NCBI GenBank assembly: GCA_025769875.1
Contig: JAGFNK010000509.1
Coordinates: 1 to 37,635 of the forward strand
Direction of reading: 5' to 3'
Length of the DNA: 37,635 nucleotides
Origin: Russula earlei
Lineage: Eukaryota > Basidiomycota > Agaricomycetes > Russulales > Russulaceae
In this document: positions 10,996-22,007 of the stretch, one piece after another
How positions within the stretch are numbered: position 1 is the stretch's first letter
Layout: every line of letters begins with the position of its first letter
Translations under genes and position numbers: made by a program
The notes under the pieces: model-generated
The model's database searches: none
Seen by the model: only the letters and a program-made list of their open reading frames with translations
What the model was told of the DNA's origin: nothing

Positions 10996-11677
10996 GCACA
11001 GAATAGTTTCTCTACATTTTCCGAGTTGGCCTCAAAGCCCACTCAGGGGCCATTCGTGATGAATTCCTAGTCACCAACATGGGAGATCACAACAAGGAAT
11101 AGACTGGCCATGACATCATCACTTTGGCTTTTGCTCAGATGCACATCGCTGACGGATGTCCGAAATTTGAGGCTAGTAATCTACATACAAGACTACATCA
11201 ATGTTTCTATAGTACAGTGCTGAGCTCGCATACATTGATCTGTCAGGACATTGCGTTTACTACATCGCCTGCAAAGAACAAGGCATCAGCGACCCCTATT
11301 TCGCGTACAACAGAGAAGGATCGAGGTCAGAAAGAAAGGCAATTTATCGATTGTCTCCACGATGTGTGACAGAACAGGTCTGACAAGTATTCATCGCGTC
11401 GGATGAGGGAAAACCAATGCTTACCATGACAGCAACAAAGCTGAGAAGTGAGTGAACGAGCAGCCTGTTAGAAAGGTTTGCGACTGATCAGCACCAGTAA
11501 TCAACGAAATGGGCAAGGTACATAATGAGATTCAGAAAGCCATGCATGTTATGGGGATCACCATGCCCATGTGGGTCAGAACAGGTCTGAGAAAGATATC
11601 ATCCTGAAGAGGAAATGTATTGGAGGAAGGATTGTCAATCTGACACCTACCGAAGGGCTGCGACGGCGTCGCCGGGG
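10996..11677. other. Gene-free interval with a short direct repeat
   Basis: No conserved coding sequence. CAGAACAGGTCTGA occurs twice, near 11370 and 11577, about 209 bp apart. It may be a degraded repeat or the 3' flank of RCN1. Short ORFs here carry no recognisable motif. Confidence 0.4.
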
Positions 11678-12457
11678 TCACGACGACATAGGCGGACGTC
11701 CTGTCGGGGCAGGTTTATATGCGATCCGGGAAGGGTTGTCTTCTCCGTACACCCAATCTCGTTCCTCATCGGCATCCAGATCGTCCATATCACAATCCTC
11801 GACGTATACGCCGATGCCGGACCCGTCCTCAGGGTCGAGTATCATCTCGCGACCTCCGGGTGCCGCGCGCACAACCAGCTGCAGTTTGCGCAGCGCGGCG
11901 ATGAGATCTTCCGCGAGTGGCGCGGCATTGGGCGGATCCTCCCGGATCTGCTCCCAGCCGATTGGGGGCGACCCTGGTGGCGAAATAAGGAAGTTCTTCT
12001 CGATCGCGGGCGGGCGAAGGTGTGAACCACCGGGCGGAGTCAAGGGGGTGGGATCTGCGCGGAATACTCGGAGGACGAAGGCGGGGCTGGGTGCGTAATG
12101 GGAGTCAGAAATGCATTGGCGCGTGGTGCATGGAGGGGGGGGGGGGGGGGTCCAGACGCCGACGTACGTCTCGGGAGTGGCATCGATCTCCAATCCATCG
12201 TAGTATGTCTTGGCGTCATCAGCACAGTCCTCGGAATCATAGACGACAACGACACGCGAGAAAGTCCGTAGAGGTGCCCACGCACGAATTGATCCGTGAG
12301 ATGCGAAGTGGTCGCGTAGAGCATCCATAACGCGTGAATGAAAGAAGGGTGTTGGTAACTGGGTGAGCACAAGCGTGTTGGTACGTTTAGGTTCTGTTGC
12401 GGGTGGTGTGGCAAGTAACGTGGGTGATGAGTCCATGTGATGGGTCAGCCCAGGCAT
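11678..12457 (-). CDS. RCN1: Calcipressin, regulator of calcineurin
   Basis: A single-exon frame of 259 residues starts at ATG 12457; a second in-frame ATG at 12436 is an alternative start. Residues 25-110 resemble the RRM-like calcipressin domain (TNTLVLTQLP, then an alpha/beta pattern). Residues 156-165 are FLISPPGSPP, the diagnostic calcineurin-binding LxxPP/FLISPPxSPP motif whose serines are phosphorylation targets in other species. The C-terminus is acidic (DCDMDDLDADEERDW), as is usual. RCAN proteins bind and modulate the Ca2+/calmodulin-dependent phosphatase calcineurin in the cytoplasm. A G16 tract (plus strand, 12135-12150) encodes a six-proline run at residues 104-109, so slippage there would change the frame. 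Confidence 0.9.
   Translation of the reverse strand: MPGLTHHMDSSPTLLATPPATEPKRTNTLVLTQLPTPFFHSRVMDALRDHFASHGSIRAWAPLRTFSRVVVVYDSEDCADDAKTYYDGLEIDATPETYVGVWTPPPPPPCTTRQCISDSHYAPSPAFVLRVFRADPTPLTPPGGSHLRPPAIEKNFLISPPGSPPIGWEQIREDPPNAAPLAEDLIAALRKLQLVVRAAPGGREMILDPEDGSGIGVYVEDCDMDDLDADEERDWVYGEDNPSRIAYKPAPTGRPPMSS
12135..12150. repeat. 16-nt poly(G) tract inside the RCN1 coding sequence
   Basis: Sixteen G on the plus strand are read as C16 in RCN1 and translated as polyproline just after VWT. A length change not divisible by three would truncate RCN1 before its calcineurin-binding motif. Confidence 0.9.
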
Positions 12458-12757
12458 TTACAGCTGCAAGGGGCGTCGTGTGTCGTGGTGTAGAATAAAA
12501 TGACGGATTGAGTCGACACGTCGACGTTTTTCTTATTTTCTTCTGAATGCTTCACGTGATCACCCATTGGCAGTTCAGTTGCTGCTCAGCCCTGCTGCGC
12601 AGAGAGCCATGCGTATCCATTGGCAGTGCAATACAGCCCTGCAGCGGTCTGACGATCAAAGGCAGTACCCACAATTGGCTATGGCTATGACAAGGAATGC
12701 TCTAACATAATGAGAGCCTATGATACTTGCATCAACACGGAAACTGGACTCTCAAAA

Positions 12758-13844
12758 TTATTCGCGGAGGCGTTCACGAATCTCATCCTGTTTCCGGTAC
12801 AATGCATCAACCTTCTCCTCGGTCGTAGCGTTATATTCCACCGTCGTTTGGTTGAATCTGCCAAAATTAGACGGAGACACAGTGTGTCAATGGGGGAAAG
12901 CGCGTACGGATTCTCAGGTGACTTTTGGAATTGCTTGAAGAGCAAATCCTGATCACGGATGAAAATCAGCCCGACATTGGAAAACTGCGTAAGGGGATGG
13001 AACGCACCTTATACTGCTGCAGGCGTAGTCCTGGTTGCTGTGAACATAACCGTGGTAAGGTATTGTGGAATGAGCAGAATACGGAGATGGACACCTCTGC
13101 TCGGATATTAGGGAGCTCCCGGTCAACATAAGCATTGAATGCAGCCTTGACGCGGTGTTAGCAAGTCACTGAAGACTGTGAATAGAAAGAAATATCACCT
13201 TGAATCGTCTCTGATGGCGTGTGCATGTGCGTCCAAACGTCAGCATGTAGATACATTCACAGCGAGCTTGGAACGAGTGAGGGTGCGCACCTCTGGGTGT
13301 TTTTCGATGGTAGCGGCCTGATTCCCGACGCTGGCCTTGTCCATCTTTGCCGTCACCACTTCCAGTAAATCAAGCGCGTTGTCGATCCCAGTGGCAGAGA
13401 AGCTCTCAATGTCTTGGGATGGACCACTATCGCTCTTGTTCGAGGTCTCTGCAGACACAGCTGGAGCAACGACTTCACCGTGCCCGGCACGCTGCTTTGC
13501 GCGCGCACCAGCTGCGGCTTTCTTCGTACCAGCCTTCGGTGACGCTTTCTTTGCTTGGTCTGCTGATGCCTCTTCTTCGGCGAGCAATCGCGCGTTCTCC
13601 GCCTTGCGCCGGGCGACGAGAGCATCCCGGTCTTTCTTCTCATCCTTGGCTTTGGTAGATCTTGCGCCTTCTTTCCATTTATCTGCTTCCGCCCGGTCCT
13701 GCATAGCTCAATTAAAGAAGGAAAAGAAGAAAAGACCGATCTTGATACCTTGGCCTCTTCTGCCTTTTCGCGCTTGAGTTTCTCGTTCTCGACCTTCTGT
13801 TTGCGTGCACTCACTGTCTTCGTGTTTTCACCCTTGGGAGCCAT
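12758..13844 (-). CDS. CCDC124/Lso2-type ribosome-associated coiled-coil protein
   Basis: Seven exons on the minus strand: 13844-13749, 13698-13291, 13210-13199, 13145-13095, 13037-13008, 12948-12908 and 12857-12758. They total 738 nt, or 245 residues. The N-terminus (MAPKGENTKTVSARKQK) and a long Lys/Glu/Ala coiled coil (about residues 10-80, with RRKAENARLLAEEE) match CCDC124. The C-terminus keeps AAFNAYVDRELPNIRAE, then LFKQFQKSPENPFNQ, the conserved signature. Human CCDC124 and yeast Lso2 bind the ribosomal A site/GTPase centre and help ribosomes recover from starvation. Exon 3 is only 12 nt (RRFK), between introns of 80 and 53 nt. Fungal CCDC124 proteins are typically 200-260 residues, so the model is full length. 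The gene is divergent from the DUF6699 gene that starts near 14061. Confidence 0.88.
13199..13210 (-). other. 12-nt microexon of the CCDC124 gene
   Basis: AGACGATTCAAG (minus strand) encodes RRFK and is flanked by ...CATCAG and GTGATA. Joining it restores EKHPE-RRFK-AAFNAY in frame. Skipping it would delete exactly four residues without a frameshift. Confidence 0.75.
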
Positions 13845-14060
13845 GGCCGTGGTTCCGTAGTCGTCGTATACTAGGAGATCAACTGGATGTCAAAGTAAAA
13901 GGAAGGAAGATTTGATGGTCTGATCTAATCTGATTACAAAGACCACGATGCATCCGATAACATAACCAGAGGTCATGAGGTGTCCCAACCAAAATACTCC
14001 TCGGTTCGTCCATCCATCCCTCAACCCAAATACGTGGTCCACCCCGAGTTGATTTCCTAC

Positions 14061-14913
14061 ATGGATAACGTTCGAGTCGACCGCTGGGCAACGGGGAGTG
14101 CATGTACGTGATCCCCATCTCCAGTACATCGCAGTTCTCACTTGTGCTGCAGATGGACCTGTTATTTCGCAAACAGATCTCTACCTTCTCAAGCCTAATT
14201 TGCAGGTCCATCCCATCCTCACCAAATCTCATAGCTTCATCCTAATCTTCAACCTCCTCACCGGTGCTTACCTAGTTCTACGGGATTGTACATCATGTGC
14301 TGATGTTGGTCGACCCGTACAGGTTACACGGGGGGTTTTAACGAACAACAAACGGACCGCGACCACCCATTCGATGCGGCGAACCAGCCTGCGACGCTTC
14401 CAAGGGTGTCAGTCATTCACGTCATCACCGAACGCTCCCCGTGGTGTACCACGGTACGGAACGAGTCGGGAGTTACACTTGGGGATATATGTGGACAGAT
14501 GCACAAGGAGTGAGTGGCGATGCCAGCTCGGAATAGTCCTACGCTGACGCTATGCACCAGCTATGTTGAGAATGTTATTACCGAGGGTGAGCTGGGCGCA
14601 ACACAGCCGCGCATCCAAGAACGCATCAAGCAGGTCGCGGCACGGAATGGAGCGAGCCTGAGTGGGCCTCAGTGGAACGGATTCTATTCGTCTCCCGCCC
14701 CGACGCCGCTCAATAGGCTGAAGCGAGTAGGTATGTATGCATTCCCTTCCCTGGAACTGAGGGTAGAATGGTGGCTGATAGCCGGCACGAGACTGGTTGT
14801 GCGAGGCGCATTTCTTTGACCAGCTGCAGCGGGATGACCGATACGCCGAACAACGTCTTGGATTTTCTGCGCCGAATATCTTTGTGATGAAGCTTGAGAC
14901 GTACGCTAACTAA
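14061..14913 (+). CDS. DUF6699-type fungal protein (short paralogue)
   Basis: Five exons: 14061-14103, 14153-14263, 14323-14509, 14561-14730 and 14792-14913, totalling 633 nt (210 residues). Splicing yields YGPVISQTDLYLLKPNLQVH, then LPRVSVIHVITERSPWCTTV, then DYVENVITEGELGA and VDWLCEAHFFDQL, a typical agaricomycete DUF6699 layout: a YGPVL-like entry, an inner strand with W, and a C-terminal DxL block. The last intron uses a GAG acceptor (14791), chosen because it alone restores the VDWL block in frame. The start at ATG 14061 is the only in-frame Met, but the frame stays open upstream to about 13925, so a 5' exon is possible. Function unknown. It lies next to a longer paralogue at 15487-17054, suggesting tandem duplication. 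Confidence 0.72.
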
Positions 14914-15486
14914 AGCTAGTCGCTAAGAAATGATAGTCACATGATTTTCTACCCTGATCCCGTGACGCTACACGTGTTATGTCGGCGGGCAAGCGAGGCA
15001 GCGAGAGAACTGAGTGAGAGTGAGGCCATCCAATGCTCTCTCTCGGTTCTACGGTTCTATCGAGAGCTACTCACATCAAGAAATCCAAAAAAAATCTTTT
15101 GCCTTTTAAAGCTTGATCGTGCGTGTGATCTATGCCCTTTACCCTACTGTCCTCCCCCATTAAGTAGGCAGAGGTCATCGCATTGACCGACACGTTGCCT
15201 CCGTCCGCCTCTCTTTTCAACAAGCCGCCCCAGCCGCCCGCACCGCCCCCCTCGATAGACACGCGAGCTACTTCTTTTTTGTAAATCTTATCTTTCCACC
15301 CTTAGAAAGTAACAACTCCAGCTCAACAATTCTGATCCACAACATCAAAAAGCGCCCTTGTCCCCCAATCATTCTCGCTGTTGTGCGTACTCTCATTTCC
15401 GCTCTCTTCTATTTTCACCCAACTAAACGTGGGTGAGAGCAGTTGATCCCCGTGGAAAAAATCAAAAACTCCAACGTCCGCCCATC
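14914..15486. promoter_or_regulatory. Pyrimidine-rich promoter region of the long DUF6699 gene
   Basis: No gene was recognised. From about 15180 to 15486 the plus strand is strongly C/T-rich (for example CCGCCCCAGCCGCCCGCACC and CCGTCCGCCTCTC), a common feature of the transcription-start area of highly expressed fungal genes. No clear TATA box is visible. Confidence 0.4.
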
Positions 15487-17054
15487 ATGCCTGACTCTGA
15501 GCCCGCCACCCCCTTCATCCCTCCCCGACCAGATATTGGGACCCCATCAGGCAGCTCCCCCGCCGTCCTTCCCTCCGTCATCCCCATGTCTCCTAGCCAG
15601 GTAAGTAACGCCCCCGAAAACTGGGATTTACAAATGTTCACCGCCAATCAACACCGCCTTCCTCCAGTCCTCGAGCTCATCACATCCCGCCCTCAACCCG
15701 TTCTATTCTCCTTATACCGGCACACCATTCATCCCACCTCCAATGGCACCTCCCGGATCCTATTATATGCCGACCATCCAATTACCCGACAATGCTCCGC
15801 CTCCGCCCTCAAATCCTCCACCCGGTCATCCATCTGGCCCACAATATCACCCTCCCGGTGTATCTGCGGACTGGATAGGTCCACCCACCGGGCACCAGTC
15901 AACAACAGGATACCAAACCCCCTACGGTATGTCTCAGGGCTTAGTCCCCTCCCCATGGTCAGCTGCCATGTCTACACCTTTCGGCGCGTTCGGCGCGTTT
16001 GCACCGCCACTCCCACCGACGAACCCCCCAGGCGCCGCACCAGGTTTGTATGCGCCCCCTCCAGGTGCTCCACCACATGGTTTCACAGGTCCATATTCGA
16101 CTCCCGCCCCACAGTTCACCATGCAGCCCGGGTATCCCATGACCTTGGCCTATGCGACCCCATGGGGCCCTCCCATGGCGTTTGCGCAACCTGCCCCCCC
16201 ACCGCCACCGCCCGCTGCACCGCCGCGGCAGCCTGAGCGGATGACCCGCGCCGAGCGCTACGACAAGATCGGACATTTCGCTGTAGGACCTCATTGTATG
16301 AGAACAATTTACTTGCGTGACCAGACCTTGTCACTCACGCTGTGCACCGATGCGTGCAGATGGCCCCGTACTCGAACCCATACTAGTGAAAGCTGTTGGA
16401 GCGACACTCAAGGTCAACCCCCTCTTGCTTCCTCTCGACGACGAAGAACGACCGCACCTCCGTTGGAATATGCTCTTTTCTACCGCTCACTGTCACCGTT
16501 CCACAGACCCCACTCACCGCTCGTGGTCTAATGGCCGGCAGGAACCCGCAACATTTCCTCGTGTGACCGAGGTCCGGCTCGTCTCGCGCGTGTTTCCCTG
16601 GACCGTCAATGTCCACGCAACGAATCGGGCTGTCGGGATCACTTGCGGCGACCTGGTCGAACAACTGTCCGACCACCTGCAACGGCGGTTGCGCAAGGAG
16701 GACTATGAGAGCGCCTCGGGCGCGAGGCGACGCGCCATCCGCGACGCGTATCACCATAACCGCTCGCGAAGCGCAGGGGTGCCCGGCGGGCAACTCGGCG
16801 ATGGACTCAAAGCGCTCGATTGGCTCGGCACGCAGACAATGTTCGGTGGCGTGCGGCAGAACGAGCAACTCTTGCTGGAACGGTTCAACGTTGCGGTTCC
16901 CTGTATGCTTGAATTGGTCTGTGTGGAGCGGCCGTTGGTTGGGGATGACGAGCCAGAGGATACGCGCCACTCGAGGAGACGTAGTAGGCACATGTCTACG
17001 TCGCGTCCTTCGAGCCGCTTGGATCGCGACAGCTCATCGGGATCGCGAGAGTAG
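15487..17054 (+). CDS. Proline-rich DUF6699-type fungal protein (long paralogue)
   Basis: Three exons, 15487-15600, 15668-16295 and 16360-17054, encode 478 residues. The first about 265 residues are a disordered Pro/Gly/Tyr/Ala-rich region (PPPSNPPPGHPSG, FAPPLPPTNPPGAAPG, a nine-Pro cluster near residue 245). A domain like that of the neighbouring gene follows: YGPVLEPILVKAVGATLKVN, LRWNMLFSTAH, FPRVTEVRLVSRVFPWTVNV, then ITCGDLVEQLSDHL and an acidic/Arg-Ser-rich tail. The Y of YGPVL is rebuilt across the second splice. Function is unknown. The low-complexity N-terminus resembles condensate-forming or RNA-associated proteins, but this is only compositional. The start is the first in-frame ATG after the CT-rich leader. 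Confidence 0.78.
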
Positions 17055-18638
17055 GGACGTTCGCCCTGTCGGTCGAAAGAGACTTGTTTTCTCCCCTCGC
17101 CTTCTGCACGTGTCTGTTGGCGTTGAAATTTTACCTACATGTCTCCGTCTGGGAAGGTGCCAGTCGAAAAGGATCGTCTGGTTGGATGGCAATGGTCACA
17201 TTCTACTGATACCGATTGTACTGTACACTTGTCTGCTTGTTACAGTAATAATAACGAGTTGATATCATGTCAATGGTCCGTGGCAAGACGGTCTTGTACC
17301 TCAATACATGAAAAAGTTCACTGAGCTCCTTATATCTTTCCTTAAGGGTGATCACCCGGTGTCACGTTGACATGTTGACAGGTTTATACGTCGATGTCCT
17401 GATCTCCTCGCTGAACGAGGGATCTATTTTCTGCTCATGCTAGAAGGAGCTAGCGTGGTTCTGATCAGCTATCTGTCGAATGATCCGATGTACTTTATTT
17501 TATTTTTTGTCACCGAGCCGGCCATATTAGAGACCACGAAACCCGCGGACTCGGACGTCCGACCGCGACGACGAGGCTCCAGCCAGAAGTGGCTCGGCCT
17601 TGGCAACACCCGCCCATATGGGCATCGCCACCGTGACCGCCCGCTGTCTGGCCTGAACGTTCTGCTCTCTCGGGCTCGTCCTCGCGCTTGTGGGGGGGGG
17701 GGGGGGGGGGGGGGGACGCCGTGCGCGTCACGGTTCTGGCCAGTGGGTTTCGCCGGGCGCACTCGCCAGTCGAGTTGCAAACCGCAAGGAACGATAAAGG
17801 AAAACAATAATTCGTCGTTGCGCGGGGTCGACCTTTTCGCTTGTCCTGCTCCCCTCGGGGCTGGCACTCGTCCGAGAGTCGTAGATCGACCTCCGCCCTC
17901 CATCTTTCCCCGATAACGTGGTGATTTTTATTTATTTTTAAAGTGCCCACGGGCGGTGACATCCATATTGGTTATCTCTAAATAGAGATCGGTGGGGGTG
18001 CGCCATATCGTCACTGTCTGTCGACGGTGTCGACAGTGGACGGTTATACCCCTCTCTGCTCCTGCTCTCTGAGTCCCGCCCGCGGACACGTGATTATCTT
18101 TTACGAGGCGGCGCCGATGAGGCGCCACCACTCATACGAAGCTCATCGTACGCTGGAGCTATGCATAAACATGACATGCATTCGTCCATCCAGATCTAGT
18201 ACATCGTAACCGACCCCAGTAACTTGTTTAATCCTGGTGTTAACTGAGCCCGCAAACAAGTCGTTAACGTCGGCGTGACCTTTCACTATCATTGTTCCAA
18301 GACTCCCTTTCCTGCTTCCCCGTCACCCTGCCCTGACGTGAGAGCGTGGAGTGGAGTGCTATGCGCGCAGGCAGACACCGGAAACAAATCGTGTTTCGTG
18401 TCACCGGCGAGAACGAAACACGGCCCACTGCATTGTGACTCGTAAATTAGTGAGATCCCAACTCTCACAAGCTTTTGTGCAGAATGGGTCTCAATCGTCA
18501 AAGGAAATACCAGTTTGTGCTCTTACGCACAATAGTTACCCGTCTGTGAAAAAAACTGAACTGGTAAACGTGCAGAAGCATATCATGGCAGGACGATGGC
18601 AGTGACGCGAGACCATTTTGCGCGTCCTTTTCTGATAC
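17055..18638. other. Gene-free interval with poly(G) and palindromes
   Basis: No conserved gene. Overlapping open frames at 17437-17962 on both strands exist because this part is GC-rich; they show no motif and differ in every frame. A perfect CTGTCGAC/GTCGACAG stem with a 3-nt loop lies at 18018-18036. The rest is unremarkable spacer between the convergent ends of the DUF6699 and PRPP synthetase genes. Confidence 0.5.
17692..17715. repeat. 24-nt poly(G) tract
   Basis: Twenty-four consecutive G on the plus strand in a gene-free region. It is the longest of the three G runs in the window and a strong candidate for G-quadruplex formation on this strand. Confidence 0.9.
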
Positions 18639-19970
18639 TCAAAAACCATTCATACCAGTACCTACCCAATCCCCAAACAGCAGGCTAATCGATTCGCCAT
18701 TATGTGTACGACGTATACTCTCCGCGATGGTCGCACTGATGTCTAACGCCTTTAATTTTGTGCAGCCCCTTTGGTGTTCACGTTGCGGCATTGTGTTTGT
18801 GACCTATAATTAACAGGAGGCTTAGCAGGTGCTTGTCTGCATATTAAGAGACTCTTACGACTAGCGTCTCAAGCGGAAGATTCTCGATAACACTCATACT
18901 CGCCTCTGAGAAGAGACCTGTCTCTGGTGAACAACTAAAGAGAAGCACGGAAAATAGGGGTAGGCACACCGTGGGAAACGAGGGCGTAGGTCTTGGATGC
19001 CCCATTCTCCTTCAATGATCGAGCAGCCAGTGTCAATGTCGACCCGGTGTCGATCATATCATCCACTAGAATCGCAACCTAGGCAGAGTAAGTCAAAACG
19101 ACAGAGTATGCGAACGCTCCAGGCAGGGAAGACGAGCCCACCTTGCCCTTGACATCACCGACGAGGAGTTCCATCTTTTCCGGCGCATCGAGAGCTTTTC
19201 CATCTCGTTTTCTATGGAAGAGAGCAAAATCGAGACCAAGTTTGTCCGCGATGGCAGTGACACTACGCAGCTTCAGCAGGATTACTAAGTCATATGAAAT
19301 GAAATAAAGCACCGTTTGGCACCGCCAGCGTCCGGACTGACGACGATTCCCTCCTGCCAGCCGGGTATGTGTTGCTTGATATAGGAAATCATGAGGGGCT
19401 CGGAGTAGATGTTGTCAACGGGAATGTCGAAAAAGCCCTGGATCTGGCTGGCATGCAGATCCATTGTGATGACATGGTCGCATCCGGCGACGACGAGCAT
19501 GTTGGCGACGAGTTTGGCGGTGATAGGTGCACGACTCTTGTCTTTTTTGTCCATACGCGCGTAGGGGTAACATGGGATGACGGCGGTGATGCGGCGGGCA
19601 GAAGCACCCTTGCACGCGGAAATGAGAATGAGAAGCTCCATGAGGTGATCGTTCACGTCGCGACAAGCAGATTGGAGGATAAAGACGTCCTCGTCGCGAA
19701 CCGACTCGGAAATCTTGACGTTCAGCTCCCCATTTGAGAACTTGGTGATGGTACAGGGTGTAAGGGGAATGCCGAGCCTGGGTGGATGGAGAAGTTACAG
19801 TCCGTAGACTGCTCAGGTCGCGCAGGTAAAACTGCATCTCACCGCTCGGCCACGGCGGCGGCGAGCTCCGGATGGCTATTTCCTTGTGAAAAAGAATTAG
19901 TAAAGAGAAAAAAGTGGGAGAAAGCATGACGCGCACCAGTAAGTAATTTGACGGAGTTGCCGTGCAACAT
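18639..19970 (-). CDS. PRS: Ribose-phosphate pyrophosphokinase (PRPP synthetase)
   Basis: Seven exons (19970-19937, 19882-19843, 19777-19313, 19262-19142, 19078-18970, 18917-18859, 18803-18639) total 993 nt, 330 residues. The enzyme makes 5-phosphoribosyl-1-pyrophosphate from ribose 5-phosphate and ATP for purine, pyrimidine, NAD, His and Trp synthesis. Visible motifs: [20 protein letters not shown], the flexible loop [42 protein letters not shown], and the PRPP-binding loop [15 protein letters not shown]. The C-terminus has [17 protein letters not shown] followed by ten extra residues. Length fits the usual about 320. All seven exons are needed to keep these motifs in frame. It is tandem with glutamate 5-kinase upstream on the same strand. 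Fungi carry several PRS paralogues, and I cannot say which this is. Confidence 0.93.
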
Positions 19971-20012
19971 TGAAGGAGGAATGAGGGGATGATAGTAAAG
20001 CAGGGGCAAGGG

Positions 20013-20240
20013 ACAGGTCAAATCCACTTATAGTCAACTTAGAAGTAAAATAATCCAAGTAGGACCCATAAGTTATATTACATAAGTAATGACATAAGTA
20101 AAGCACAAAAAATGTGACTCAAAAGGTTAAATTTACTCCACCACAACTCTAAAAGTTGACTGTCCTCGTTTAGTGTTTTACTTTTATCGTCTACTAAGTT
20201 GACAATAATAAGTTGACTTGACTTATCCCTGACCTAACGG
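20013..20240. repeat. AT-rich MITE-like segment with inverted ends
   Basis: The spacer between the glutamate 5-kinase and PRPP synthetase genes is AT-rich and filled with AAGTTGAC, ATAAGT and their complements. The left part (ACTTATAGTCAACTTAG followed by AAGTAAAA, about 20025-20052) is matched in inverse orientation by the right part (TTTTACTTTTAT, then CTAAGTTGAC and AAGTTGACTTGACTTAT, about 20175-20227). This looks like a small non-coding element with imperfect inverted ends, but target duplications are not clear. Confidence 0.4.
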
Positions 20241-20262
20241 TATGTTTGTTCACCACCGCGGC

Positions 20263-22007
20263 TCACTCCTGTCGCGGTACGAATATTGTCACATTCTCAA
20301 CAACGTACTCCGAATCGGCGTACCCGAGCAATTGTGCAAGGTATCCGCTATCATTCAGTTCGTCAACAAGCGTGAAAAGCCAGCCATCGTGATACACACC
20401 TATTCAACCCTTTCACCTGGTCAACTTGCGCTGAATTATAGTTTGCCAATCCACGGCCGACCTCCTCGACCTCCCACTGCCCACCGTCCACGACACCTTC
20501 CTCCACTGACACGGCATTGCCCTCTATAACAGGCAGCATGGCCACTGATCTTAAGTCCTGGCCCACCGTCGAAGTATCGACAACAATTTCATGATCGGTC
20601 GCTTGTGGTGTCCCGGGTTGAGTTGGTGCAAGCCCGCGCACATACTCCTCGCATGCTACTTCAATGTCTTCGGAGTTTGCACCAGCAGCCTTCTTGCGCA
20701 CAAGTATGCGCACCGCCTGACCCGACGCAAAAGCTCCATGGATGCCGAGGACGCCTGCCGGTAAGAGGCGCCCGCCCGACTCCCTACGGGAAAGTACAAT
20801 GTGTGCACCCGAGTCTATGACGACGCCGCCTGCAGGCGTCAGGGTATGCCGGGTCCAAGCTTTGAGGTCTCTTAGCGGCATAGCGGACGGCGTGAACAAA
20901 GTGTGCAGCGGCCGAGTTGCTGGGTTTGCATCACTGGAACCTGGACCTACGGTCACACCATGATATTCGAGAATCGCAAAGAGAGACGCGGGGTTACGGC
21001 TAGACGTTATAATTGTCGACACGCCAGCGGCAGTAGCGATTTCGGCGGCGATGAGTTTTGTTTCCATCCCGCCTGTCCCCAGGCTGGAGCCAAGTGTTGC
21101 TGTACTCACTACGGCCATCAGATAAGTCAATTACGAATACGGGATAAGGCAATTGGTTTGCCTTGAGCCCGAATGGAATGAGTCGATTCTACCACTTCGA
21201 TGAGTTGCGCGGACGGATCTTTTCGAGGATTTGCGGTGTAAAGTCCATCCACGTCTGTGAAAAGGAAAAGGTAATCCGCGTGGATCATAGAGGACGTGAT
21301 TGCCGAAAGGGTGTCATTATCGCCAAATTTTATCTCCTGGAGTGACTGTGAGACCGGTTTCCTAACAGCGCAGCGAATCAGCACCCACGCTAACTGACAC
21401 AGTGTCGTTCTCGTTCACGATCGGCACAACGCCCATAGCGAGCAATTCCTTGAAGGTGTTCACCGCATTGAGGTACCTCGTACGCTGAGAAGTGCATATC
21501 ATGAGGGTTTCCTTTCTTTTTTCCAAGAAATGGCTCACATCTGAGATATCCCCGCGTGTCAGAAGCACTTGTGCAATGGGTTGACCCAGTTGACCGAACA
21601 GATTGTCCCACAGGGCAATCAATCTACCCTGCCCGATAGCAGCCAAAGCCTTTGGAGATTGCACAACGGGGTCAAAGTCAGTCTCGGGTGCAGCTCGACA
21701 GAATGGAAGTTTGGCGCGCCTGCTTTCCTGAGACACTCTTTGGGCGCGACGAGATCGCCATCCGCTGAAGACCGACGCCAATCGCGCCGGAGCTGACAAG
21801 GACGACTTTGTGCCCAGCTGCGCGCAGGCGCACAACGGTCTCTACGATGGCGGAGAGGGTAGATAGAAGCGGTTGATGCGTAGTCTCGTGCACGATCGAT
21901 GAAGTTCCTACATCGAAGAGCCAAAGATCAATTCATCAGCCACGAGGTAAGAGTGAAGGAATCACACCGAGTTTGATTACTATGGTGAGAGGCTTCGGGC
22001 GGACCAT
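20263..22007 (-). CDS. PRO1: Glutamate 5-kinase (gamma-glutamyl kinase) with PUA domain
   Basis: Seven exons (22007-21968, 21907-21720, 21649-21539, 21484-21395, 21336-21162, 21108-20400, 20347-20263) give 1398 nt, 465 residues. This is the first step of proline synthesis: ATP-dependent phosphorylation of glutamate. The amino-acid kinase domain shows [65 protein letters not shown] and [11 protein letters not shown], then GTGGMETKL. The C-terminal PUA domain includes [13 protein letters not shown] and [18 protein letters not shown]. Two introns start with GC rather than GT: 21719-21650 (GCGCGC) and 21161-21109 (GCAAAC). Both are required to keep the domain in frame. Start ATG 22007 gives the standard [15 protein letters not shown]-terminus. 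Confidence 0.92.

Noticed and set aside
16383..16991. A 202-residue minus-strand frame
   Set aside because: It is the shadow of exon 3 of the long DUF6699-type gene, which has supporting splice sites and conserved blocks.
17437..17962. Overlapping long frames on both strands around the 24-G tract
   Set aside because: They arise from GC-rich sequence lacking stops; none has a motif, and their reading frame depends on an unreliable homopolymer.
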